Below, in pieces: positions 43,917 through 52,919 of a stretch of DNA of 64,000 nucleotides (position 1 is the stretch's first letter; each line of letters opens with the position of its first letter). Both the position numbers and the translations under genes were made by a program. The notes beneath the pieces were generated by a model. It saw nothing but the letters and a program-made list of their open reading frames with translations, had not been told where the DNA came from and did no database searches. The stretch is from Tenacibaculum gallaicum (GTDB lineage: Bacteria; Bacteroidota; Bacteroidia; Flavobacteriales; Flavobacteriaceae), in contig NZ_QUNS01000011.1 in NCBI RefSeq assembly GCF_003387615.1, positions 1 through 64,000 on the forward strand, given 5' to 3'.

Positions 43917-45286
43917 TCGAAATAAGTGTTTGAGTTATCGGTTCCTGAAATTTTATGAATCTCTATTTTTATTTCTTGCTTCGTATCACTCAAGTTATCT
44001 GACAGTAGTTTAGATAAATTGTACTGTATGTTTTCTAATCTTTCTAATTGGCTTTCTTTAGTTTCTGGCAATAAAATATAGTAACTATTAAAGTTTTCTG
44101 CCGATAACATATCTGAAGTTTTTAAATACGATTGTATTATTGAACTTATTTCTTTAGTTAAGTTTAATTTTAAATCGGCGTTTAACACTTCTAGTTGTTT
44201 GTTTTCAAATGTTATTTTCGTCAAATAACTATCTCCTTGTGTTACTTCTATTCTCTTTATTTCCTGATTTACTATAATTTTAAAAAGATTAGTATTCATA
44301 CTTCCTACAGAAATAGTTTCTGATTGTGGTTGACTTGTATTTTCTTGATCAAATAATATTTGTTCTCCTATTTCTGTTATTTTATAACTTCCTATTGCTT
44401 TTTCTAGAAGTTCCTCTAAATTGTTTTCTGTTTCACAATCTAAACACAAAGCTTTCATATTTGCATTTTGAAATTCGTGATTGCAAGTATTACATGAATA
44501 AATCGATGAAGGTTTATCATAATCAATTCCAATATGTCTAAGATTTTTATCACATTTCGGACATGCCAAACCGTCTTCAGCTTTAAAATCTCTTTCTGGA
44601 GCAACATGGGCACAAACAAAATGGTGGACCATATCGTTTGCTATTATGTCTATAGAATCACACTTTGGGCAACATTCTCTAAAGTTTAAATAGTTTCCTG
44701 AGCAACTTTTACAAAGGTGTACATAGTCTTTTAGACTTACAGATAAACTATTTTCTTTTACTGCTTTCTCTAAGTTTCTTAATAATGATATTGCTTCATT
44801 TTTTTTATAGAATAATGAAATAAAAGGAAATTTATATCCTATATAACTTTCTCTACTTGCCATAGGTGTTAAAACTTTATTTCTGGAATAAGAAAAAGCC
44901 ATTGTTTTTAACTGAATAAGCTTTTCATGAGAAATTGCCTTGGGCTGTGTTAGGTTTTTTATTCTCTTTTTTATGGTTATTACTCTTTGTATATAAGAAG
45001 ATATCATGTTTAGCTCTACGTCACCATCGGTATGAATCGTAGTTTCTTTAGGTAACTTGTAAATGCTATTTACAAACAATGGTGACAGGCCAACTTGAAT
45101 ATTTTTGTGTGTTCTTATACTATAAATTATATCATTTGCATTCGTAACTGCATCCGTATCGATAATAAAACCATCTAAATATGCTAACTCTTCGTTTTGT
45201 AACTCACTAGTATGTGAAACCAACAAGAATGAATAACCATCTTGTAAGATTCTTCTCGAATTTGATTTCTTTAAAACATTTAGCAT
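43913..45286 (-). CDS. TackOD1-type zinc-ribbon signalling protein
   Basis: The 457-residue cytosolic protein has a central Cys-rich part with zinc-ribbon pairs: CKSCSGNYLNFRECCPKC near 192, CPKCDKNLRHIGIDYDKPS near 246, and CNTCNHEF and CLDCETE after it. The HFVCAHVAPE-xDF and CPKCxKxLRHIGxDY pattern matches what is annotated as TackOD1 (thaumarchaeal output domain 1), as I recall it. TackOD1 is thought to be a signalling output or sensor domain near GGDEF and polysaccharide genes. Its place between dehydrogenase and synthase suggests control of polymer synthesis. Biochemical function is not established. Confidence 0.78.
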   Translation of the reverse strand: MLNVLKKSNSRRILQDGYSFLLVSHTSELQNEELAYLDGFIIDTDAVTNANDIIYSIRTHKNIQVGLSPLFVNSIYKLPKETTIHTDGDVELNMISSYIQRVITIKKRIKNLTQPKAISHEKLIQLKTMAFSYSRNKVLTPMASRESYIGYKFPFISLFYKKNEAISLLRNLEKAVKENSLSVSLKDYVHLCKSCSGNYLNFRECCPKCDSIDIIANDMVHHFVCAHVAPERDFKAEDGLACPKCDKNLRHIGIDYDKPSSIYSCNTCNHEFQNANMKALCLDCETENNLEELLEKAIGSYKITEIGEQILFDQENTSQPQSETISVGSMNTNLFKIIVNQEIKRIEVTQGDSYLTKITFENKQLEVLNADLKLNLTKEISSIIQSYLKTSDMLSAENFNSYYILLPETKESQLERLENIQYNLSKLLSDNLSDTKQEIKIEIHKISGTDNSNTYFE

Positions 45287-45317
45287 GGTTTCTACTTTTT
45301 ACGTTTTGCTTTATAGG

Positions 45318-46682
45318 TTACAATGACATATACACTTCGCTTGGAAATTTGTCTTTTTTATCTCCTTTAACATCAAAAATTATTGTTTCTTTATTTCCAT
45401 TTTTCAAATAATCGTAGTATGCTAAATGCTTGTAATCTTCATGATCAACTGCCAAGATTATTGCATCAAATTCTTCTGATGTTGTGTTGTTAATAGTAAG
45501 TCCATATCTTCTTTTTACTTCTTTTGAATCTACCATATAATCTTGCACTACTACTTTATATCCTCTTTTTTGAAGTTCTAAACACATTTCTGCTGTTTTT
45601 GAATTTCTTATATCATTTACATTTTCTTTAAAAGCTATTCCTTTCACTAAAACAGAAACATCGTTCTTTAAAAACCTTTTTTCATATAACTTTCTTTCAA
45701 CTTGTAATACAATATGATTTATCATACTTTCATTTACCTCTCTAACCTGCTCTAATAGCCTAGGTGTACACCTTACTTCTTTTGCTTTATGAATTAAATA
45801 ATACGGATCTACCCCTATACAGTGCCCTCCTACTAACCCTGGAAAGTAATTGTGAAAATTCCACTTAGTTCCCGCAGCTTGTAGTACATCTTTTGTGTTA
45901 ATTTCTAGTGCATTAAAAATTTGGGATAGCTCGTTCATCAAACCAATATTTACATCTCTTTGAATGTTCTCTACTACTTTTGCTGCTTCAGCTACCTTAA
46001 TTGCTGGAGCCTTATGCACACCTGCTGTTACTACCTCTTCATACACTTTTGCTACAGTTTCCAAAGATTCATTTGTACTTGCCGATACAATCTTTTTAAT
46101 TTTTGTAAAAGTGTGTTGAGTATCTCCTGGGTTTATTCTTTCTGGTGAATATCCTACGGTAAAATCTTCATTAAATTTTAGTCTTGAAATCCTTTCTAAT
46201 ATTGGTACACATACCTCTTCTGTACATCCTGGAAATACTGTTGATTCAAAAACTACACAATCTCCTTTCTTTAAATATTTAGCTATCATAGCTGTTGCTG
46301 ATTTTAACGGTGTTAAATTTGGCTTTTTTAAATCATCTATTGGAGTTGGCACTGCCACGATATAAAATTTAGCTTCTTTTAAAATATCATCATTTGATGT
46401 AAAACTTATATCTTTTCCTTTAAACTCTTCTGAGGGTAGTTCTTCACATGGATCTTTGTGTTGTATTAATTGTAGAACTTTATCATCATTTACATCAAAA
46501 CCTATTACCTTAAATTTTGATGCCATATGAACTGCTAAAGGTAAACCTACATACCCTAACCCTACAACTGCTACATTTTCTTTTTTCTCTAAAAGATTAT
46601 TAAACAACTGACTTTTTTTGTACGCTAATTTTGGAAACTGATTTTCAACTTGTAATCTGTTTGTTTTTAATGCTGTGCTCAT
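45318..46682 (-). CDS. UDP-sugar 6-dehydrogenase (UDP-HexNAc/UDP-Glc dehydrogenase family)
   Basis: The 454-residue enzyme oxidises C6 of a UDP-hexose or UDP-N-acetylhexosamine to the uronate, using two NAD+. The Rossmann loop GLGYVGLP lies at residues 41-48. The catalytic Cys is in GLVGGHCIGVDPYYL near residue 286. VPTPID, ESTVFPGCTEE and SPERINPGD are family landmarks. Sequence features (GGHCIGVDPYYL, KGIAFKENVNDIRNSK) are closest to the TviB/WbpA type for N-acetylated sugars, which is an inference. First gene of a three-gene operon with the TackOD1 protein and GT2 synthase; a tandem operator lies upstream. Confidence 0.92.
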   Translation of the reverse strand: MSTALKTNRLQVENQFPKLAYKKSQLFNNLLEKKENVAVVGLGYVGLPLAVHMASKFKVIGFDVNDDKVLQLIQHKDPCEELPSEEFKGKDISFTSNDDILKEAKFYIVAVPTPIDDLKKPNLTPLKSATAMIAKYLKKGDCVVFESTVFPGCTEEVCVPILERISRLKFNEDFTVGYSPERINPGDTQHTFTKIKKIVSASTNESLETVAKVYEEVVTAGVHKAPAIKVAEAAKVVENIQRDVNIGLMNELSQIFNALEINTKDVLQAAGTKWNFHNYFPGLVGGHCIGVDPYYLIHKAKEVRCTPRLLEQVREVNESMINHIVLQVERKLYEKRFLKNDVSVLVKGIAFKENVNDIRNSKTAEMCLELQKRGYKVVVQDYMVDSKEVKRRYGLTINNTTSEEFDAIILAVDHEDYKHLAYYDYLKNGNKETIIFDVKGDKKDKFPSEVYMSL

Positions 46683-46769
46683 TTTATTTATTTTTTGTTA
46701 ATTAATTATACCGCTAAATTATATTGGATTTAAGGTTATTAAAGCTGTTATTGGTTTATTAAAAACTTT

Positions 46770-46804
46770 CTGTAGATGAAAAAACAATAACTATAGATAA
46801 ATGG
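46770..46804 (-). promoter_or_regulatory. Tandem LytTR-like operator before the nucleotide-sugar dehydrogenase operon
   Basis: CTGTAGATGAA at 46770 and CTATAGATAAATGG at 46791 are exactly 21 bp (two helical turns) apart. Read on the minus strand the core is CCATTTATCTATAG, close to the LytTR-family AlgR site CCGTTCGTC. They lie 88-122 bp upstream of the start codon at 46682. The rest of the 46683-46912 gap has no clear -7 box. Confidence 0.6.
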
Positions 46805-46912
46805 TTTTTATCGTTTTTCATGTAAACACATTTATTATTATTCTACAATACCTCAATCATCAAACCCACCCTAACAACTGATTTACAAGCACCTAAACAA
46901 AACAACAGCAAT

Positions 46913-46945
46913 AAAAAAACCTGTGAAATAAACTTCACAGGTTTG
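46913..46945 (-). terminator. Intrinsic terminator after the HlyD-like gene
   Basis: Minus-strand AACCTGTGAA pairs perfectly with TTCACAGGTT (46918-46927 with 46934-46943), followed by a run of seven Ts. It ends the TolC-HlyD transcript 26 bp after the HlyD stop and insulates the dehydrogenase operon. Confidence 0.85.
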
Positions 46946-46970
46946 TCTACTATTTATATTCTTTTGAAAC

Positions 46971-47987
46971 TTAAAATTTACCTACTTTAATCTTTAAGTT
47001 TAATTTGTAAAATTTAGCCCAATCAGGGATTTGTTCTTTATTTAAGGGTACTATTTCTGTTAAAATGTTTCTTTCTGTTGGTTCATACTTTTTTTGAAAC
47101 TCAGTAGGTGCTTTGTAAGTTGCTATATATAATTTATTGATGATTCCTTTGGATATTGTTTTATCTGGAAACTCTACTTCAACGATGTCTCCTTTATTAA
47201 TTTTAGACAAATCTTTTAAATCAAAATATGCTTTTATAAATACTTTTTCTACATTATGAATTGTTAATACATTTTCTGTTTTATAACAAGCTTCTTCGCT
47301 ACTTTTCAAAATTTGACCTACTACCCCTTTAATTGGTGATATATATGTATTTTGATAGTTTCTATTAGTGCTTATTAGCGGTATACCAGGTTGGATTAGC
47401 TTTTTGTCTTCTAATAAAAAGTGTAATTCACTTCTATGTATTTGTATTTGATTTTTTAATAGCATTTGTTGTGTTAACAAATCATCTAGCTTTGGTTTTG
47501 TATACACGTCTAGCAGTACTAATTTTGTTATTTTCTTTTCCTGAGTATTTAAAAACGAAAGTCTTTCTTTTAAACTTCTCAATCTTATTTTTTTATTATT
47601 AATTTGCCTTTCTAACTCCTGTAAACTATTATTCTGCTTTTCTTTTCTATCAAAATTTTTTAGCACTATTGATGCATCACTATCAAAATCATTTTGAAAA
47701 TAATTAAACAATTTACTTCCTTTACTAACGGTATCTCCTTCGTTAATAAAAATTTCTTTAAGTCTTACATCATTTGTAAAATTAACATCTACTTTTTCCA
47801 TTAACATTTGTCCATTACCTTCTAACCAAAGTGTTTTATTGTAAATAAAACTTGATAACCAAACTACAAGCCCTATTATGATTATAAAATATATAGCTCT
47901 ATCAAAATTTAATTTTTTCTTTTTTATAACAGGCTCTTTTAAGGTGCGTATTACTGCTTTTCCTTTTTTATAATTAAATGCTTTCAT
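46971..47987 (-). CDS. HlyD/membrane-fusion family protein
   Basis: The 338-residue protein has one N-terminal transmembrane segment (AIYFIIIIGLVVWLSSFIY), a barrel-sandwich half (FINEGDTVSKGSKLFNYF), a long coiled coil at residues ~95-190 (LERQINNKKIRLRSLKERL), the second half (SPIKGVVGQILKS) and a beta-barrel region. This is the membrane-fusion build of HlyD and also of Alg44-like periplasmic parts of polysaccharide machines. It overlaps the 3' end of the TolC-like gene by 14 bp. There is no ABC or RND transporter nearby, so the GT2 synthase may be the inner-membrane partner. Confidence 0.85.
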   Translation of the reverse strand: MKAFNYKKGKAVIRTLKEPVIKKKKLNFDRAIYFIIIIGLVVWLSSFIYNKTLWLEGNGQMLMEKVDVNFTNDVRLKEIFINEGDTVSKGSKLFNYFQNDFDSDASIVLKNFDRKEKQNNSLQELERQINNKKIRLRSLKERLSFLNTQEKKITKLVLLDVYTKPKLDDLLTQQMLLKNQIQIHRSELHFLLEDKKLIQPGIPLISTNRNYQNTYISPIKGVVGQILKSSEEACYKTENVLTIHNVEKVFIKAYFDLKDLSKINKGDIVEVEFPDKTISKGIINKLYIATYKAPTEFQKKYEPTERNILTEIVPLNKEQIPDWAKFYKLNLKIKVGKF

Positions 47988-49521
47988 TTGCTTTTCTTTT
48001 TATTCTTTTTAATTCTTCCTTTATAAACTGCTCTACTGTTTTTTGAGTAGTATCATCAACCAAAACATAATTGATTAACGCTTTTTTTAACTTGTTTTGG
48101 GTAATAAGGTCATCTTTTAATACTTCTACTTTCGGTAGTTGTTTTGCTTTTATAAAACTAATTTGGAAATCAATAGTATAGTTTCTATTATTTTTTAATA
48201 AAAGCTTCTCAAAACTTGCTGTTTTTTTAAACTCATAAGGAATAAATAATGTTTCTATTGTATCAGCTTCGTTCAATACAAAGAGTCTAGTTATTACTTT
48301 ATATAATTGCTTTTTTAACTCTAAAGTTTCCTCTAACACTTTAAATTGTTCTTCTAACAATTCTAGCAATAAGGTTCCTGTATCTTGAGTTTTAAATTCT
48401 TCTTTTATTACCTTCAATATTCTTATTCTTTCCTCTAAGACTTGCCAGTTTTTATATTGATTTTGTAAGTCCTTTAATTTTTCACTGTACTCACTTATAT
48501 ATGTAATTATACTATTAAACTGACCTAATGACTTGTCTAACTCTTGCGCTTTTAAAATTTTTATTTTTGTTTTAATAATTTTTTTTCGATTGTTAAAACG
48601 TAATGGTGCTTTAAAACGGATACCTGCTGAAGGGAAAAATCGTTGTGCTGCTTCTGAATAACGGTAGTTTTCATTTATATAAAAAGATAAATTAATATTG
48701 TTTAATGGATGATGTTCCAAACGTATATTTTCTTCTTTGTAGTTTGTTTTTCTTAATTGTTTTTTTAATGAAAAACTATCTAGCTGTACTTTTAACAATG
48801 GTAATTTTTTTACTTTTAAATAAGCTACTGAAACGCTGTCTTTTAATAGTCTGTTTTCTTTTTCTAAAGTTTGTATTTGTTCTTCTAAAACATGTATTTG
48901 ATTACTTACCTGTATTAACTTTTCTCTTTTTATTAACTTTTGATAATATAACTTGTTCAGTAAATCAAAATAACCGTTTTCAAAAGATAAAAATGTTTTA
49001 TTTAAACTAATTAGCTCATTGTTTAAAACATAATTATAATCCACTTTAAACTGTCTTCTCCACAATTCCTTTTGTACACTATTAGCCTCTTCTTTTAAAC
49101 CTGCTACTACATTATCAAATCTTTTAGACTTTATTCTGTTATCAAAAAATCCAGACTTTAAAATATTCCACTCTAATTCTGTTCTTACACTAGTAATTAT
49201 AGAAGTATTTGTTTCTTCATCTATAGCATCTCTAAAATTATGATTTGCGTTTGCTTTAAATACTAACCCTATATCTTTTTTAGATTGATTAGCCTCTAAC
49301 TTCTTCAAGTCTATCTCTAATAAGTTAAGATTGTTATCTTTTTTTAAATTAAGTGGCTGGTAAGTAAATAACAATTTAGAATCACTGGTAGGAAATTCTA
49401 ATTTAGTTTCCGTTTTTTTTACCAATATTTCGGCTTCTTCTATCAGAAAATCTAACGATTGTCCAAATAAAAAAAGAGGAATAAAAATTAATGTAACGGT
49501 ATGTAAACTCCTTGTGTTCAT
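47974..49521 (-). CDS. TolC-like outer-membrane export protein
   Basis: The 515-residue protein has a signal peptide (LHTVTLIFIPLFLFGQ) and long coiled coils at ~165-240 and ~325-415. These are separated by short strand-like segments (NLSFYINENYRYSEAAQRFF, SAGIRFKAPLRFNNRKK). Two coiled-coil/barrel halves are the TolC pattern. With the HlyD-like protein it would form a periplasm-spanning conduit. Its -7 box (49526-49533) lies directly before the ATG and lacks a -33 element, while a tandem operator sits just upstream, as expected for an activator-dependent promoter. Confidence 0.78.
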   Translation of the reverse strand: MNTRSLHTVTLIFIPLFLFGQSLDFLIEEAEILVKKTETKLEFPTSDSKLLFTYQPLNLKKDNNLNLLEIDLKKLEANQSKKDIGLVFKANANHNFRDAIDEETNTSIITSVRTELEWNILKSGFFDNRIKSKRFDNVVAGLKEEANSVQKELWRRQFKVDYNYVLNNELISLNKTFLSFENGYFDLLNKLYYQKLIKREKLIQVSNQIHVLEEQIQTLEKENRLLKDSVSVAYLKVKKLPLLKVQLDSFSLKKQLRKTNYKEENIRLEHHPLNNINLSFYINENYRYSEAAQRFFPSAGIRFKAPLRFNNRKKIIKTKIKILKAQELDKSLGQFNSIITYISEYSEKLKDLQNQYKNWQVLEERIRILKVIKEEFKTQDTGTLLLELLEEQFKVLEETLELKKQLYKVITRLFVLNEADTIETLFIPYEFKKTASFEKLLLKNNRNYTIDFQISFIKAKQLPKVEVLKDDLITQNKLKKALINYVLVDDTTQKTVEQFIKEELKRIKRKANESI

Positions 49522-49525
49522 TACT

Positions 49526-49533
49526 CAAAACTA
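49526..49533 (-). promoter_or_regulatory. -7 box of the TolC-HlyD operon
   Basis: Minus-strand TAGTTTTG fits TAnnTTTG and ends four bases before the ATG at 49521. At the -33 position there is AT-rich sequence without TTG, so the promoter probably needs an activator. The tandem operator starts 27 bp upstream. Confidence 0.5.
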
Positions 49534-49559
49534 GTAATAACAATACTCTTGGAGTTTTA

Positions 49560-49595
49560 TAATCGACTAACTGACTAATTACTAAAGATAAACGG
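49560..49595 (-). promoter_or_regulatory. Tandem LytTR-like operator before the TolC-HlyD operon
   Basis: CTAAAGATAAACGG at 49582 is the clear copy; on the minus strand it reads CCGTTTATCTTTAG, very near the AlgR-type CCGTTCGTC. A weaker copy with CGACTAA starts at 49560, 22 bp away. The pair lies between the TolC start and the LytTR regulator stop codon, 39-74 bp upstream of the start codon. Confidence 0.55.
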
Positions 49596-49617
49596 TTTTT
49601 TTATACCGATAAAATGA

Positions 49618-50328
49618 TTACAATAAGTTTAATCGTCTTTTTAGTTCATTTCTATTAGACCTACTTACAGGAACTATGTCTTGCTTTATAAGCACACTAT
49701 TATCTTCTATATCAACAATTTGATTGATATTTATTATATATGATCTATGTACTTTTAAGAATGATTTTGACGGTAATTTTTCTTCAATTTTTTTTAAAGG
49801 ACTATGAACTATGTAGTTTTTCTCTTCTGTTTTAACTTTAATATAATCGCCTTTAGCCTCTACTACATAAATACTTGGTATATCTATTTTCACTAACCTT
49901 CTGTCAATATTTACATACAACGTATTTACATCAGTAGTTTGATCTTGTACTACTGGTATTGTGCTACTGTCTTTTGCTCTTGCTGCAGTAATTTTTTTTA
50001 CTGATTTTTCAAATCGGCTTAACTCTATTGGTTTTACTATATAATCTACAACAAAGTCGTATTCGAAAGCCTCTACAGCAAAATTTCTATCAGAAGTTGT
50101 TAGAACAATTTTAGGAGGATTTTTTAATGTTTGTAGAAGATCAATCCCTGTGAAATCAGGCATATGAATATCCAAAAAAATAGCATCTACCTTATTACTA
50201 TTTAAAAATTTTATCGCTTGTATTGCGTTAGAAAATTCACCAACAAGCTTTAGTTCCTCTACTTGTTCACATACTTTTTTAAGAATCATTCTTGACATTA
50301 ATTCGTCATCAATAACAATGCAGTTCAT
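49618..50328 (-). CDS. LytTR-family response regulator
   Basis: The 236-residue regulator has a receiver domain (residues 1-120) with VIDDE, the phospho-Asp in FLDIHMPDFTGIDLL near residue 54, and the TSD and K-P-I switch residues. A LytTR DNA-binding domain (~135-236) follows: YVVEAKGDYIKVKTEEKNYI, LPSKSFLKVHRSYIININQI and VPVSRSNRNELKRRL. LytTR proteins bind tandem ~10-bp sites about two helical turns apart. The nearby repeated motif fits, so this is the likely regulator of the H-NOX and polysaccharide operons. Last gene of the H-NOX operon. Confidence 0.95.
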   Translation of the reverse strand: MNCIVIDDELMSRMILKKVCEQVEELKLVGEFSNAIQAIKFLNSNKVDAIFLDIHMPDFTGIDLLQTLKNPPKIVLTTSDRNFAVEAFEYDFVVDYIVKPIELSRFEKSVKKITAARAKDSSTIPVVQDQTTDVNTLYVNIDRRLVKIDIPSIYVVEAKGDYIKVKTEEKNYIVHSPLKKIEEKLPSKSFLKVHRSYIININQIVDIEDNSVLIKQDIVPVSRSNRNELKRRLNLL

Positions 50329-50338
50329 AGATAATCTT

Positions 50339-50656
50339 TTAAAGTTCTTTTAAAAAATCAAGCATTGCAGGCAGTGCATTTTCAAAGTACTCTTTGTTTT
50401 CTATGCTATTGTCTGCAAGGTTGTTTTCAAAATCATTGGTTATTTTATAGCTTTTTTCTAAGCCTAAAATACTCATTTTATGTTTAATTCTATGAACAAA
50501 TTCTTTTGTTTTCTTTAAATCTCTATTTTCAATGTACAAAAAATAGCTTTCTATTTCTCCTGAAAGCTCTTCTTTTAAAACCGCAATAACTTGTTTTTTA
50601 AATTCATTATCTCCTTTAGAGAGTGCATTTATATAAGATAAGTTTGGTTGTTCCAT
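50339..50656 (-). CDS. Histidine phosphotransfer (HPt) protein
   Basis: The 105-residue all-helical protein carries the HPt core FVHRIKHKMSILGL, with the phospho-His near residue 55 followed by the conserved Lys three residues on. HPt proteins shuttle phosphate between two receiver domains. Both a free receiver (52920-53324) and a LytTR receiver (49618-50328) lie in this operon, so a four-step relay is likely. Gaps to both neighbours are only 2 and 10 bp. Confidence 0.88.
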   Translation of the reverse strand: MEQPNLSYINALSKGDNEFKKQVIAVLKEELSGEIESYFLYIENRDLKKTKEFVHRIKHKMSILGLEKSYKITNDFENNLADNSIENKEYFENALPAMLDFLKEL

Positions 50657-50658
50657 TA

Positions 50659-52377
50659 TTACTTTTTTATTGTAAAAAAGAAAGTTGTTCCTTTATTTAT
50701 TTCAGATTCTAACCATATTTCTCCTTTATAAAAGTTTACAATTTTTTTTACAATAGATAAACCAATACCTGTAGAGTCTTTGGTCTTTTTAAGGGATTGA
50801 AAAATTTTAAAAATCTTATCATAATGTTTCTTCTCAATACCAATTCCGTTATCTTTTATTGAAAATCTATATAATGAATTTTGGTTTTTTACATCAATTT
50901 CAATAATTCCTTTTTCCTTATCATTAAACTTAATTGAATTACTTATTAGATTTTGAAATAATTGTTGAAACTTTGTTTTGTCTCCTTTTATAATAGGTAA
51001 TTTCCCTAAAACTTTTATTGAAATGTTTTTGGGTAAGTATATTACTTTCTTTATTTCTTCAATTAAAGAATTTAAATCTACATTGTCGTCTTCCTTTGCC
51101 TCATTAGCAATACTTGAATACTCTAACACATCAGTAATTAGCTGCTCCATTTTTTCCAAGGTGTTTTCAATATGCTCAAAGTTTTGAAGACTTGCTTCAT
51201 CAAAAACTCCTTCGTTATCACTTTTAATCCAACTGGTTAACGCATGAATACTTCTTATGGGTGATTTTAAATCATGAGAAACTATGTGTGCATACTCCTC
51301 AAGTTCTTGATTACTTTTTGCTACCTTTTTTAATAAATCAGCATTTTTCTTTTCTACTTTTTTACGCTTTCTTATATTTATTGCACTTTTTAATTGAAGC
51401 CATACTAAGTCTGCAATACCTTCTATCGTTTTTAAGTGCTCTTCTGTAAAGTAATTTTTCTCTGAGTATTCTGCATTTATAACTCCTATCACTTTACCTT
51501 CACTAGTTATAGGCACGGTTAATTCTGATAATTTTGGTGTGTGATAAACTACATATCTCTCATCTAAACTGGTATTATTTATAGCTTCTGAAACACCTGA
51601 TTTTGCTACGCTCCCCACAATACCTTTTCCAAAAGGTAATCGCATTTTATCATAGATTTTTTTGTTTTCTCTTTCTCTTTTATCAAAAGAAGCTATTAAT
51701 TCTAATTGTTTTTTCTTTTCATTTATTAAATAAACAACACAATCGTCAGTATTTAAATAATTTGCAACGTTGTTTGATATTTCCCAAGCAATTTCGTAGA
51801 TATCCTCTTTTCCTAAAATTGATTTAGCCGTGTTACTTAAAACCTCAATTACCTGTCGTTCTTTTCTTTGGTTAGTAATATCTCTAATAATTCCTTGAGC
51901 GGCAATGGGAGTGTTATTTTTATCAAAAACTACACTTGAGTTAATGTTTACCCATTTTACCTCACCTCTCTTTGTTATGACCCTAGCTATATAATTCGTG
52001 AAATATCCATTTTTTAATAATTGAGCATAAGAACTCATAGCATATTCATAGTCTTCAGGATAAATAAGACTTACAATATTTACTTCTTCTTCATTTACAT
52101 CAAAACCAAAAAAGTCTACAGCAACATCATTCATTTTTAACACATTGCCATGAATATCCATTACTAGATAAGCGTCATTAATATTTTCGAAAATTCCTTT
52201 TAGTTGTGAGTTTTTTTCATCTAAAAGATCTTCTAATTTTTCATTAACTTCTTTTAACTCTTGAGAAATATTAAATAATTCTAACGATTTTTCTTCTAGT
52301 ATTTTCTCTGCTTGTTTTCTAGCTTTTTTTTGCCTTTCTAGCGCTCTTTTTAGTATTTCTATTTCTTTTATACTCAC
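50659..52377 (-). CDS. PAS-GAF sensor histidine kinase
   Basis: The 572-residue soluble kinase has an N-terminal coiled coil (~1-55), a PAS domain (~60-170, NDAYLVMDIHGNVLKMNDVA to AQGIIRDIT), a GAF domain (~180-320, PFGKGIVGSVAKSGVSEAI) and a HisKA helix pair with phospho-His near residue 367 (HIVSHDLKSPIRSIHAL). The HATPase domain has LISNSIKFND, DNGIGIE and STGIGLSIVKK. It has no transmembrane segment and no own receiver. Its neighbour is an H-NOX gas sensor, and its start overlaps that gene's stop, so it is probably gated by H-NOX binding. Confidence 0.95.
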   Translation of the reverse strand: MSIKEIEILKRALERQKKARKQAEKILEEKSLELFNISQELKEVNEKLEDLLDEKNSQLKGIFENINDAYLVMDIHGNVLKMNDVAVDFFGFDVNEEEVNIVSLIYPEDYEYAMSSYAQLLKNGYFTNYIARVITKRGEVKWVNINSSVVFDKNNTPIAAQGIIRDITNQRKERQVIEVLSNTAKSILGKEDIYEIAWEISNNVANYLNTDDCVVYLINEKKKQLELIASFDKRERENKKIYDKMRLPFGKGIVGSVAKSGVSEAINNTSLDERYVVYHTPKLSELTVPITSEGKVIGVINAEYSEKNYFTEEHLKTIEGIADLVWLQLKSAINIRKRKKVEKKNADLLKKVAKSNQELEEYAHIVSHDLKSPIRSIHALTSWIKSDNEGVFDEASLQNFEHIENTLEKMEQLITDVLEYSSIANEAKEDDNVDLNSLIEEIKKVIYLPKNISIKVLGKLPIIKGDKTKFQQLFQNLISNSIKFNDKEKGIIEIDVKNQNSLYRFSIKDNGIGIEKKHYDKIFKIFQSLKKTKDSTGIGLSIVKKIVNFYKGEIWLESEINKGTTFFFTIKK

Positions 52378-52916
52378 TAGTTTTTATTGATAATAAACCT
52401 TACTTCTGTTCCGTCACTTTTTATTTTTTCTAAAACAATTTTTGCTGAACTATTAAAATGTTCAAATGTTTTATTCATTAAACCTAATCCAAAGTGATGC
52501 ATTGCTCTACTAGATTTATACAGCATTATAAGTGAATTTTCACTTTTTTCTTCTACTAGAAATGTTGGTAACTCTGCATCTGGATATATCTTTTTTACTT
52601 CTACATGAATATGGTCTTCAATTGAAGACAGCATCTCTATAGGATCCTTGTAAGTAGCTAAAAGTCCAGGGTAACTTTCTTCTAAAACTGTAAAAAAATG
52701 TTCTGCATATACTAATAATAAATCATCTGTTGAAATTCCTGTGTTTTTACTTAAATTCTCAAGTAATTGTAGCATTTCAGAAAATTTGTATGTACCAATA
52801 GCTGTATACACCCCATCAGAGTTTAACTTAGATTGTTCAATAATTTTATCTACCATTTCAATACCAAACTTATCTTCTACTAAATCCAGAAACTCCGTAA
52901 AAACAATTCCTTTCAT
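52377..52916 (-). CDS. H-NOX (heme nitric oxide/oxygen binding) sensor
   Basis: The 179-residue protein is a stand-alone H-NOX domain that binds heme and senses NO. It starts MKGIVFTEFLDLVEDKFG, the family N-terminus. The proximal His is H102 or H104 in EDHIHVEVKKIYPDAELP. The heme-propionate-binding YxSxR motif is YKSSR (Y133, S135, R137). I see no obvious distal-pocket Tyr, which would favour NO over O2 binding, though this is an inference. In other bacteria H-NOX partners are kinases that control biofilm; here a kinase gene follows directly with overlap. Confidence 0.95.
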   Translation of the reverse strand: MKGIVFTEFLDLVEDKFGIEMVDKIIEQSKLNSDGVYTAIGTYKFSEMLQLLENLSKNTGISTDDLLLVYAEHFFTVLEESYPGLLATYKDPIEMLSSIEDHIHVEVKKIYPDAELPTFLVEEKSENSLIMLYKSSRAMHHFGLGLMNKTFEHFNSSAKIVLEKIKSDGTEVRFIINKN

Positions 52917-52919
52917 ACT

